Source of the DNA: Actinomycetes bacterium
Lineage (GTDB): Bacteria; Actinomycetota; Acidimicrobiia; Acidimicrobiales; RAAP-2
Assembly: GCA_021793515.1 (NCBI GenBank)
Contig: JAJYSP010000003.1
Coordinates: 62,001 to 126,000, forward strand
Length of the DNA: 64,000 nucleotides
Direction of reading: 5' to 3'
In this document: piece after piece, positions 16,785 to 24,410 of the stretch
How positions within the stretch are numbered: the first letter of the stretch is position 1
How the letters are laid out: every line of letters begins with the position of its first letter
Made by a program: the position numbers and the translations under genes
The notes under the pieces: model-generated
Database searches by the model: none
The model's input: the letters and a program-made list of their open reading frames with translations, nothing else
What the model was told of the DNA's origin: nothing

Positions 16785-17183
16785 ATGGCCAGGGTGCAGT
16801 CGGTATCGATTGTGCGCGTGTACGGCGACCCCGGGCGGGTCGGCGAGGAGTATCGCGTGCTCGTGGACCGCCTGTGGCCGCGAGGCAAGACGAAGGCGGC
16901 CATCGACGCCGACGAGTGGGCGAAGGACGTCACCCCGACGCCGACGCTGCGTCAGTGGTACGCCCACGAGGTTGCGCGCTTCGAGGAGTTCGCCGAGCGC
17001 TACCGCGATGAGCTCGCGAGCGACCCGCAACGCCAGGAGGTCGAACGACTAGTTGCGACGAGCCTCGAGCGACCGCTCGTGTTACTCACCGCGAGCCGTG
17101 ACCTCGAGCACTCGAGTGCTGAGGTCCTGCGCTTGGTGCTCGTCGAACCAGCGATCCGCCGTCGGGTCACGCGCCCGCGCTGA
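16785..17183 (+). CDS. DUF488 family protein (YeaO-like)
   Basis: The protein of about 132 residues has the DUF488 signature VLVDRLWPRGKTK near residue 28, with EWAKDVTPTPTLRQWYAHE and LLTASRDLEHSSA further on. Function of the family is unknown. The gene follows the MIP18-like gene by about 40 bases and may be the third gene of that operon. ATG 16785 has a G-rich stretch upstream; ATG 16770 in the same frame is an alternative. The hemerythrin gene downstream has its own operator-like repeat, so the operon probably ends here. Confidence 0.82.
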   Translation: MARVQSVSIVRVYGDPGRVGEEYRVLVDRLWPRGKTKAAIDADEWAKDVTPTPTLRQWYAHEVARFEEFAERYRDELASDPQRQEVERLVATSLERPLVLLTASRDLEHSSAEVLRLVLVEPAIRRRVTRPR

Positions 17184-17246
17184 TCGGCCGGTCGTCGCCG
17201 TCGCAACCGATTCGCCCGGGGCCGTGGAAGCACGTGGGTGACTCTG

Positions 17247-17271
17247 TTATTCTAGGAACGACTAGAACTAA
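17247..17271. promoter_or_regulatory. Operator-like inverted repeat C, upstream of the hemerythrin gene
   Basis: TTATTCTAG (17247-17255) and CTAGAACTAA (17262-17271) flank a six-base spacer. The core TTCTAG-N6-CTAGAA is palindromic, and the left half shares TTCTAG with repeat B. It ends 33 bases before the hemerythrin ATG. Confidence 0.65.
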
Positions 17272-17304
17272 GGAGCGAGCGACGCTCCACGAGAGGAAGA
17301 CGCC

Positions 17305-18507
17305 ATGACGATGTCCGACCACGAAGCGTTCGAGGCGATCCAGTCGCACCACCGCCAACTGGGAGCGGGGGTGGCCCAACGCGTCGACGCCCTGGTCGAC
17401 GGTATCGCCGGCGCTCGGGGCTACGAGCTCGCGCGCGCCGAGCTCGTCAGCTACCTCGTCGATGAGATCCTGCCTCATGCCGCCGCTGAGGAGTTGACGA
17501 TCTACCCCGAGGCGGCCAAGCGCGCCGAGCTCACGGCGACGGTCATCACGATGGTGGCCGAGCACCGCGAGCTCGCCGAGCTCGTCGAGTCGATCGCGGG
17601 TGCGTCCAACGGTGAGGACGCCGCGCGCTTCGCGCGCGCGCTCGCCGAGCTCTTCGCCGCGCACGTCGCCACCGAGAACGAGGTCCTCCTGCCGCCGCTG
17701 GTGGGCGACGAGTCGGTCGGGGTCGGGGTCCTGCTCGCCCAGATGCAGCGACTCACCGAGTCGCGTCCCGAGGCGGCGCCTGACGCGCCCGTCTCGAGCG
17801 CGGACCACGAGTCCGTCGTCGTGACCCAACTGCTCAAGGCGGCGTTGGCCCTCGCGCGCGCGGGCCAGGGCGACGAGGCCTGCGCGATCGTCGCCGGGAC
17901 CTGGGCGACCCTGCACGCCGCACGCCCCGATCTCGCCGAGGTGGTGAACCGGTCGCTGCACCGACTGGTGCGCCTCGTGAGCCAGGAGCCCGTGACCATC
18001 ACCACCAAGCGTGAGGCGCCGACCGAGCGCGCCGACGCGGTGCTCGACGTGCGAACGATGGCCCCCGCGCAGCGCCACCACACGATCTTTGTGACCTACG
18101 ACGCGCTGGGTGCCGGTGAGGCGTTCGAGCTCGTGAACGACCACGACCCCAAGCCGCTGCAGTACCAGTTCGAGGCCGAGCACGCCGGGGCGTTCACCTG
18201 GGACTACCTCGAGCGCGGTCCGAAGGTGTGGCGCGTGCGCATCGGCCGCGTCGCGGCCGCGGGATCAGCGGATGGCGTCGACGCCGTGCTCGACGTGCGC
18301 ACGATGGCCCCCGCGCAGCGCCACCACACGATCTTTGTGACCTACGACGCGCTGGGTGTCGGTGAGGCGTTCGAGCTCGTGAACGACCACGACCCCAAGC
18401 CGCTGCAGTACCAGTTCGAGGCCGAGCACGCCGGGGCGTTCATCTGGGACTACCTCGAGCGCGGTCCGAAGGTGTGGCGCGTGCGCATCGGGCGCGTCGC
18501 GGCGTAG
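17305..18507 (+). CDS. Hemerythrin-domain protein fused to two DUF2249 domains
   Basis: This 400-residue protein begins with an HHE hemerythrin domain (residues ~5-135) holding a full set of diiron ligands: His15/16, His58, Glu62, His87, His120 and Glu124. A helical linker (about 165-230) leads to two almost identical DUF2249 domains (about 244-318 and 326-400). Hemerythrin and DUF2249 proteins recur in nitric-oxide and anaerobic-respiration loci, so NO or O2 binding is likely; the DUF2249 role is unknown. ATG 17305 follows AAGGAGCGAG at some distance and GAGGAAG more closely. Operator-like repeat C lies just upstream. It ends 23 bases before the convergent rsgA stop. Confidence 0.85.
   Translation: MTMSDHEAFEAIQSHHRQLGAGVAQRVDALVDGIAGARGYELARAELVSYLVDEILPHAAAEELTIYPEAAKRAELTATVITMVAEHRELAELVESIAGASNGEDAARFARALAELFAAHVATENEVLLPPLVGDESVGVGVLLAQMQRLTESRPEAAPDAPVSSADHESVVVTQLLKAALALARAGQGDEACAIVAGTWATLHAARPDLAEVVNRSLHRLVRLVSQEPVTITTKREAPTERADAVLDVRTMAPAQRHHTIFVTYDALGAGEAFELVNDHDPKPLQYQFEAEHAGAFTWDYLERGPKVWRVRIGRVAAAGSADGVDAVLDVRTMAPAQRHHTIFVTYDALGVGEAFELVNDHDPKPLQYQFEAEHAGAFIWDYLERGPKVWRVRIGRVAA
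18034..18504 (+). repeat. Near-identical tandem duplication of the DUF2249 coding segment
   Basis: The 225 bases at 18034-18258 recur at 18280-18504, offset by 246. I count about six differences, roughly 97 percent identity, several of them synonymous. The copies are separated by a short Ala/Gly/Ser linker of seven codons. Confidence 0.92.
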
Positions 18508-18530
18508 GGCCGCTTGCGAACCGTCGAGCG

Positions 18531-19586
18531 TCAGTCGCCTTCGGGCGACCCGAGCTCGCGAGGCGGTTCCCGGAGGGTGCGACGGCTCGCCGCGCCGCGG
18601 GCGCGCGCTGGTGGATCGGCCTCGGCCTGGATGCGCCACCAGCTCGCGAGTCGTTGGGGGTCGATCTCGCCCGCTTCGACGGCCGCGCGGACCGCGCAGC
18701 CCACGTCGTCGTGGTGGGAGCAGTCGCGAAAGCGACAGTGCGTGGCCGCCTCGTCGATCTCGGCGAAGGTCTCGTCGACATCATCTGACTCGACGGCGAG
18801 GTTGGCGAGTCGGATACCCGGGATGTCGAGCAATACGCCGCCGCCGGTCAGGCGGTAGAGCTTGCGTGTGGACGTGGCGTGGCGTCCATCGCCACCGCGA
18901 CCGAGCGTGCGGGTCAACTCGTGACTGCCCTCGAGGGCGTTGAGGAGCGAGGTCTTGCCGGCACCGGACGCGCCGAGCATCACGGCGGTCACCCCGAGGG
19001 CCAGCAGGCGACGCAGGTGGTCGATCCCCTCGCCGCTGTGGGAGCTCGTCGTGAGCACCTCGACGTCGGGCACGACGGCGCGCACCGCTTCGACGGCACC
19101 CTCGACGTCGTCGGCCTCGTCGGCCTTAGTGAGGATGATGAACGGCTGGGCGCCGCTGTCGCGAGCCATCACCGCGTAGCGCTCGAGCATGCGAACGTTC
19201 GCTTCGCGGTCGATCGGGATGACGAGCAGCACCAGGTCGACGTTCGCGGCGAGCACCTGGACGGCGCGCGTACGGCGGTTCAGGCGTCGCAGCGCGCTTC
19301 GACGCTCGAGGACCGCCTCGACGCGGTCGTCGCGCACGGCGACCCAATCTCCGGCGACCGGACGCGGGTCGACGTTGGGCGAGAGGTGACAGAGCGACAC
19401 GACCTCGTTCGCGCTCGCGTCGAACCAGATGACGTCGGCGTTGGCGCCGTGGACGATGCTCACGCGACCGAGGACGCAGCCCTCGGGTACGTGGAGGTCG
19501 TCGTCGGGCCTGCGTCCGAGTGAGCGGTAGCCGACGGCGCGTCCTTCGTCGCTGTCGTGCGCAACCTCACTTCGGGGACCGGCCAT
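18531..19586 (-). CDS. rsgA: Ribosome small-subunit-dependent GTPase RsgA
   Basis: This 351-residue circularly permuted GTPase assists late 30S ribosome maturation. Motifs appear in the permuted order: G4 as LTKADE, then G1 as MLGASGAGKTSLLNAL, and G3 as LDIPGI. The OB fold lies at about 35-100. The C-terminal zinc knuckle is visible as CRFRDCSHHDDVGC (C-x4-C-x-H-x4-C). About 30 residues after the knuckle are Arg- and Pro-rich. It appears monocistronic and is convergent with the hemerythrin gene. Confidence 0.95.
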   Translation of the reverse strand: MAGPRSEVAHDSDEGRAVGYRSLGRRPDDDLHVPEGCVLGRVSIVHGANADVIWFDASANEVVSLCHLSPNVDPRPVAGDWVAVRDDRVEAVLERRSALRRLNRRTRAVQVLAANVDLVLLVIPIDREANVRMLERYAVMARDSGAQPFIILTKADEADDVEGAVEAVRAVVPDVEVLTTSSHSGEGIDHLRRLLALGVTAVMLGASGAGKTSLLNALEGSHELTRTLGRGGDGRHATSTRKLYRLTGGGVLLDIPGIRLANLAVESDDVDETFAEIDEAATHCRFRDCSHHDDVGCAVRAAVEAGEIDPQRLASWWRIQAEADPPARARGAASRRTLREPPRELGSPEGD

Positions 19587-19882
19587 GAACCTCTACTTTC
19601 CCACGCCGAACCCACGGCGTTCGACCACGGTGTCGACCCGTGCGTCCGGGCGCGCGGCGCCCGAGTGTCGCGTCGTCACCGCCGCCGACGTGGTCGGGAC
19701 CCCGCAAAGACGGCGCCACGGCGTTGGACAGGCCAGCGCCCCGGTCGATAAGGTGCGGGCAAGGTCGAACTGAAGCGAGGTTCGCGCGTGGTCGGAGGTC
19801 GGTTGTTGCGGTGCATCGTCGGGGCCCGCGCGCCCGTTCGCGCCTTCGTGGCGGCACCCCGCGCGCAGACGCGTTCGTCGCG

Positions 19883-20935
19883 ATGATGCCCGAGACCGAC
19901 CAACGCGACGCGGCGGGACCGGGGAACGTCACGACGCCACGAGCGACGCGGCGGGTCCGCGCACTCGCGCTCATTACGGCGGTAGCGACCTACCTGCTCG
20001 TCGTGCTCGGCAGCACGGTGCGCGTGAGTGACTCGGGCATGGGTTGTTCGAGCTGGCCGCTCTGCAACGGGCGCATCGGGCCCATCGACCACCTGCACCC
20101 GTTGCTTGAGCAGTCCCACCGCTATCTCGCGACGATCGTCACGGTCGCGATCGTCGCACTCGTCGTGCTGACCTGGCGGGGCGGCGCTCGGGTGGCCCAG
20201 GTGCGCACGCTCAGCCTTCTCTGCCTCGGGATCGTCGTCGTGCAGATCGTGCTCGGCGCGATCACGGTGCTCACCGACAACGCGCCCGTGACGGTGGCGG
20301 CCCACCTGATCGTCGGTCTACTCTTCCTCGCCGCGGTGACGGTCACCGCGGTCGCGTCGTTCGTCGACCCCGCGCGGCCCTGGGGGCGCTTCAGTGGCGA
20401 CGGGATCGCCTGGGCGGGTGTCGCCGGGCTCTTCGTTGTCCTGCTGTCGGGCTCGGTCGTGGTCGACGGCGGGGCCGAGGCGGCGTGCCGGTCCTGGCCC
20501 GCGTGTTTCGCGAGCCCGTCACCGACGCGGTTGGTGTCGCTGCAGTACGTGCACCGGTCCCTGGTGCTGGTCGCGGCCGTTCTCGTGGTCGCCTACGTCG
20601 TCGCGCTGTGGCGTGATCATCGGGCGACGGCCATCGTCGCGGCGTCGCTGCTCGCGGCTCAGGTCGTCGTCGGGGCCTTCGACGCGGTACTCGGCGCACC
20701 GGCGGCGCTTGCCGACGTGCACCTCGCGCTCGCCTCGGCGCTGTGGGCGGTGGTGACCGGTTCGCTCGCGCGCTCGGCGTTGACGCCGCGATCGACCGAT
20801 CCGCCCGGGGCTCGCGCCGCCGCGCACGACCCCGAGTCGGCTCGACGTTCGATTGCCCTCTGTGGGCGTGCACACGGCGTCGACGAGGTGCTGCACGGTG
20901 CCGTGCGCGATCCCGGTGAGCACGACCATGCGTGA
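19883..20935 (+). CDS. ctaA: Heme A synthase (COX15/CtaA family)
   Basis: This 350-residue protein with about eight membrane helices would hydroxylate and oxidise heme O to heme A for aa3-type cytochrome oxidase. Each half carries the heme-ligand histidines: LEQSHRYLAT and AAHLIVG in the first, YVHRSLVL and DVHLALASA in the second. CSSWPLC and CRSWPAC are the paired cysteine loops of actinobacterial and bacillus forms. About 50 C-terminal residues beyond the last helix are unlike the family core. The ATG pair at 19883/19886 lacks a clear ribosome site, so the start is uncertain. The end overlaps the enoyl-CoA hydratase gene by eight bases. Confidence 0.88.
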   Translation: MMPETDQRDAAGPGNVTTPRATRRVRALALITAVATYLLVVLGSTVRVSDSGMGCSSWPLCNGRIGPIDHLHPLLEQSHRYLATIVTVAIVALVVLTWRGGARVAQVRTLSLLCLGIVVVQIVLGAITVLTDNAPVTVAAHLIVGLLFLAAVTVTAVASFVDPARPWGRFSGDGIAWAGVAGLFVVLLSGSVVVDGGAEAACRSWPACFASPSPTRLVSLQYVHRSLVLVAAVLVVAYVVALWRDHRATAIVAASLLAAQVVVGAFDAVLGAPAALADVHLALASALWAVVTGSLARSALTPRSTDPPGARAAAHDPESARRSIALCGRAHGVDEVLHGAVRDPGEHDHA

Positions 20936-21701
20936 GCCAACGGCGGTCCGCGTCGAACGAAAAGGACCGATCACCACGGTGATCCTGCACCGCCCGTCCA
21001 CGCGTAACAGCGTCGACGGCCCGACGGCTGCGCTGCTCGCCGAGGCGTTTCGGACCTTTGACGCCGATGAGACGGCCTCGGTTGCCGTGCTGTACGGCGA
21101 GGGTGGTCACTTCTGCTCGGGGGCCGACCTCACGGCCGTCGGGACCGATCGCGGTAACCGGATGGCGAGTGACGGGGACGGACCCATGGGCGTCTCGCGC
21201 CTGACGCTCACCAAGCCGGTCGTGGCGGCCGTCGAGGGCTACGCCGTCGCCGGTGGTCTGGAGCTCGCGATCTGGTGCGACCTGCGCGTCGCGGCCACCG
21301 ACGCGGTCTTCGGCGTGTTCTGTCGGCGCTGGGGTGTCCCCCTCGTCGACGGGGGCACGGTGCGGCTACCCCGGTTAATCGGGGCCGGTCGGGCGCTCGA
21401 CCTCGTGCTGACGGGCCGCGCTGTGTCAGCCGAAGAGGCCCACGCGATGGGGCTCGTCAACCGGGTCGTGGCGAGCGGTCACGCCCGCGAGGCCGCCGAG
21501 GCGCTGGCGGCCCAGATCGCGGTCTTTCCCCAGACGTGCCTGCGCAATGACCGCCGTTCGCTCTACGAACAGGCGAGTCGCAGCGAGCGCGACGCGATGG
21601 CCAACGAGTTCAGACTCGGGCAGCACTCACTCGAGGCCGATGGACTCGAGGGTGCGCGCCGGTTCCAAGGTGGCGCGGGGCGCCACGGCGACCTCGACTG
21701 A
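20928..21701 (+). CDS. Enoyl-CoA hydratase/isomerase family protein
   Basis: This 257-residue crotonase-fold protein has the oxyanion-hole segments HFCSGADLTAV (residue ~60) and VAAVEGYAVAGGLELAIWCD (~98-117). Typical hydratases carry two catalytic glutamates; one likely position here is taken by the RRWGVPLVDGGTVRLPRL segment, where the second Glu appears to be Asp. The exact reaction is therefore open. It starts inside the end of ctaA in another frame (ATG 20928), so the genes are probably co-transcribed although functionally unrelated. Confidence 0.87.
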   Translation: MREPTAVRVERKGPITTVILHRPSTRNSVDGPTAALLAEAFRTFDADETASVAVLYGEGGHFCSGADLTAVGTDRGNRMASDGDGPMGVSRLTLTKPVVAAVEGYAVAGGLELAIWCDLRVAATDAVFGVFCRRWGVPLVDGGTVRLPRLIGAGRALDLVLTGRAVSAEEAHAMGLVNRVVASGHAREAAEALAAQIAVFPQTCLRNDRRSLYEQASRSERDAMANEFRLGQHSLEADGLEGARRFQGGAGRHGDLD

Positions 21702-21736
21702 AGGGTCTGGCGGATCCGGGTGAGGAGTGCTTCGGG

Positions 21737-22318
21737 TCAGCGCCAGCCGCGTAGCGCACGGCCGAGCACCACGTCGTAGTTTTCGAGGCCTTCGCGACTG
21801 AGGCGCGCTTCGGGGCCCGCAGCGATGCTGACGCGTTCGGGGATGACGCCCCAGACCTCCACCTTCTGTTCCTTCCACCACGCGATCGCGACCTCCAAAT
21901 CGTTGGTGCCGAGCCGAGCTGCGCAGATCACCACGCCATAGGAGGTGCGCTTGGGGATCAACTCGATGGTCGCCGACACCCGGGAATATTCCACTCCACC
22001 CGCGCGCGTCGGGATGACGACTGCGTCGGCGAGGGCGACCGCGGACTGGGTGACGCGCTCGTTGCCCGGCGGGGTGTCCACCACGACGAGGCCCTCCGCG
22101 CGCTCGATGGATCGCGTTGCCGTGCGCTCCGAGGGCGACTCTACGACCGTGATCCCGGGCAGCGGCCACAGCTCCAGCCACTCCGCGGACGAGGCCTGGG
22201 GATCGGCGTCGACGAGCGTGACCGGTTCGTAGCCGCGCTCGACCGCGGCCCCGGCGAGGTAGATCGATGTCGTCGACTTGCCGACGCCACCCTTGAGCGA
22301 GGTCACAACGATGTTCAC
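21737..22318 (-). CDS. Orphan ParA/MinD-family ATPase
   Basis: This 193-residue P-loop ATPase has the deviant Walker A motif SLKGGVGKSTT at residues 7-17, DADPQASS and VVDTPPGN (Walker B region). Its short length and lack of an N-terminal HTH fit the small ParA-like class. No parB-like gene or parS-like repeat is adjacent, so a role in positioning some other cargo is as likely as DNA partition. GTG 22318 directly precedes the conserved MNIVVTSLKGG start; the longer frame to 22639 adds Arg/Pro-rich sequence. It is convergent with the enoyl-CoA hydratase gene. Confidence 0.85.
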   Translation of the reverse strand: MNIVVTSLKGGVGKSTTSIYLAGAAVERGYEPVTLVDADPQASSAEWLELWPLPGITVVESPSERTATRSIERAEGLVVVDTPPGNERVTQSAVALADAVVIPTRAGGVEYSRVSATIELIPKRTSYGVVICAARLGTNDLEVAIAWWKEQKVEVWGVIPERVSIAAGPEARLSREGLENYDVVLGRALRGWR

Positions 22319-22572
22319 AGCGGCATGATAGGCCCCGGGGACGAGGGCGGACGGGCGGTGCTCCCGATGTCGGTTTCCGCCGTGCTTTCGACGGGCGCCC
22401 CTGGAGTTCCCGTGACGTCGAGGCGGATCCGGCTGGTGACCCGCTCGACCTGCGGCTGGTGACCGGTGCGAGCGAGCCGGTACCGTACGGGTTGACGTGG
22501 CGCCCCTAGTGGAACGCGCGTGATGGGAACAGGTCGACTGGTTGCGAGTATGCGAGCAAAGGAGTTGCGGAG

Positions 22573-23535
22573 ATGGGCAACGGCGGGGTTCGAATCGGAT
22601 GGATTGGCAGTGGGCGCATGGGTGCGGCGATGGCGACACGACTCCTCGATCGGGGAAACGACGTCACCGTGACCAACCGCACCCGTGCGAGGGCCGAGGC
22701 GCTCGGCGCGCACGGTGCGACCGTCGCGGACACCCCGCGCGAACTAGCGGACCGCGAGATCGTCTTCGTCATGGTCTCGGCCGACCAGGACGTCCTCGCG
22801 GTGACCGTCGGCGAGAACGGGGTCTTGACCAACCCCGACGTCGCCCCGACCTACCTCGTCGACAGCTCGACGATCTCGGCCGAGACCTCGGCGACCGTGC
22901 GTGCGGCCTGTGAGCGACGCGGCACGAAGTTCCTCGCGGCGCCGGTGAGCGGTAATCCGAATGCCGTGGCCGCGGGGCAACTGACGTTCGCGGTCTCGGG
23001 CGACCGTGACGCGTTCGATCGGGTCAGTGAGTACTTGCACCAGATCGGGGCGGGTGTCACGTTCGTCGGCGACGGCGACGTGGCCCGGCTGGTGAAGCTC
23101 TGTCACAACATGTTCCTCGGCGTCATCGCCCAGTCCCTCTCGGAGATCATGGTGCTCGCCGAGAGCCACGGCATCAAGCGCAGCGCACTGCTCGAGTTCA
23201 TCAACAACTCGGTCCTCGGCTCTCCGTTCACGCGCTACAAGTCGCCCGCCTTCGTCGACCTCGACTTCACACCGACGTTCACGACAGCGCTGTTGCGCAA
23301 GGACTTCAACCTCGGCATGGCCGCGGCCACGGCGACCGGGACGCCCGTGCCCATCGCCTCGTTGACTGCGGAACTCGTGGCGAGCGCCATCGGCGCCGGG
23401 TACGGCGCCCAGGACTTCGCGGCGTTGCTTGTCGAACAGGCTCGGCGTGGCGGACTCGTACTCAGTCCCGAGGACCCGCCGAACGGGGACGGCCTCATGG
23501 AGCGGCCGGTGCCCACTGCGGCGTCGCGCGACTGA
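22573..23535 (+). CDS. 3-hydroxyisobutyrate dehydrogenase-family oxidoreductase
   Basis: This 320-residue beta-hydroxyacid dehydrogenase has the N-terminal Rossmann motif IGWIGSGRMGAAMATRLL, the substrate-binding stretch APVSGNPNAVAAGQL, and the catalytic lysine in RLVKLCHNMF. It would oxidise 3-hydroxyisobutyrate or a similar beta-hydroxy acid with NAD(P)+. The valine pathway also needs methylmalonate-semialdehyde dehydrogenase, which is present at 40938. AAGGAGTTGCGGAG precedes the ATG. It appears monocistronic. Confidence 0.88.
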   Translation: MGNGGVRIGWIGSGRMGAAMATRLLDRGNDVTVTNRTRARAEALGAHGATVADTPRELADREIVFVMVSADQDVLAVTVGENGVLTNPDVAPTYLVDSSTISAETSATVRAACERRGTKFLAAPVSGNPNAVAAGQLTFAVSGDRDAFDRVSEYLHQIGAGVTFVGDGDVARLVKLCHNMFLGVIAQSLSEIMVLAESHGIKRSALLEFINNSVLGSPFTRYKSPAFVDLDFTPTFTTALLRKDFNLGMAAATATGTPVPIASLTAELVASAIGAGYGAQDFAALLVEQARRGGLVLSPEDPPNGDGLMERPVPTAASRD

Positions 23536-23713
23536 GCGATCGACTATCGGTCGCGCGGGCATCTCGCGTTCGCGTGGCCACGAGCGCGCTGGTTGACGAC
23601 ACGGCGGCGTTGTCGCAGGCACCGCGACCTCCTCGACGACGCGTCGCATCGTCCGGCGAACTCTGACCCCGGCAGGGAATCCGTCGCGGGTCGCACGTGG
23701 CTCGCGGTCGTCG

Positions 23714-24409
23714 TCACCCGTTCGTCTCGGTCGCGACGTGGAGCCGGTAGCCCACGCCGGGGGTGGTCTCGATCAGTTCGCCGTTCTCGTCGGCAAGCTT
23801 CACACGGAGTCGGTGCACGTAGGCGTGGACGTACTGGGCCTCGCTGGCATAACCGGTCCCCCACACGGCGCTGAGGATCATCTGGTGTGTGCACGTGCGT
23901 TCGACGTGGCGGGCGAGGAAGGCCAGTAGGCCGAACTCCTTCGCGGTGAGCTCGACCCTGACGTCGCGCTGGCGCACTTCGTGGTGGACGAGGTCGAGCT
24001 CGAGCTCGCCCACCCGCAAGGTCGCGGGAACGTCGGCGTCGGGCTCGTTCGGACGGTTCCGTAGGACGGCGCGGATGCGGGCCTCGAGCTCGCCCATGCT
24101 GAAGGGTTTGGTCACGTAGTCGTCGGCGCCGCCGTTCAGGGCGAGGATCTTGCGTTCGTCGGAATCGGTGGCGGAGAGCACGATGATCGGGACCTCGCTC
24201 CACTGGCGGATCCGCCGGCAGACCTCGAGGCCGTCGAGGTCCGGAAGTCCGAGGTCGAGAACTACGACGTCGGGAGCGGTGAGGGCGGTCAGCGAGAGGC
24301 CCTGCTCCGCGTTGTTCGCGCTCGAGACCTCGTGGCCACCCGACTTGAGCCCGAGGCGCAGCGCCCGCAGCAGGGAGGGGTCGTCGTCGATGACCAGTAC
24401 CCGGGCCAT
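23714..24409 (-). CDS. kdpE: KdpE-like response regulator (OmpR/PhoB family)
   Basis: This 231-residue regulator has a receiver domain (residues 1-115) with acidic DDD near the N-terminus, the phospho-acceptor Asp in VVLDLGLPD and the conserved Lys in YVTKPF. A winged-helix DNA-binding domain follows (about 130-225; TPGVGYRL near the end). Its position next to a KdpD-type kinase and divergent from kdpFABC identifies it as KdpE, the activator of potassium uptake. ATG 24409 lies one base after the kinase stop, so the two are co-translated. Confidence 0.9.
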   Translation of the reverse strand: MARVLVIDDDPSLLRALRLGLKSGGHEVSSANNAEQGLSLTALTAPDVVVLDLGLPDLDGLEVCRRIRQWSEVPIIVLSATDSDERKILALNGGADDYVTKPFSMGELEARIRAVLRNRPNEPDADVPATLRVGELELDLVHHEVRQRDVRVELTAKEFGLLAFLARHVERTCTHQMILSAVWGTGYASEAQYVHAYVHRLRVKLADENGELIETTPGVGYRLHVATETNG

Positions 24410-24410
24410 C

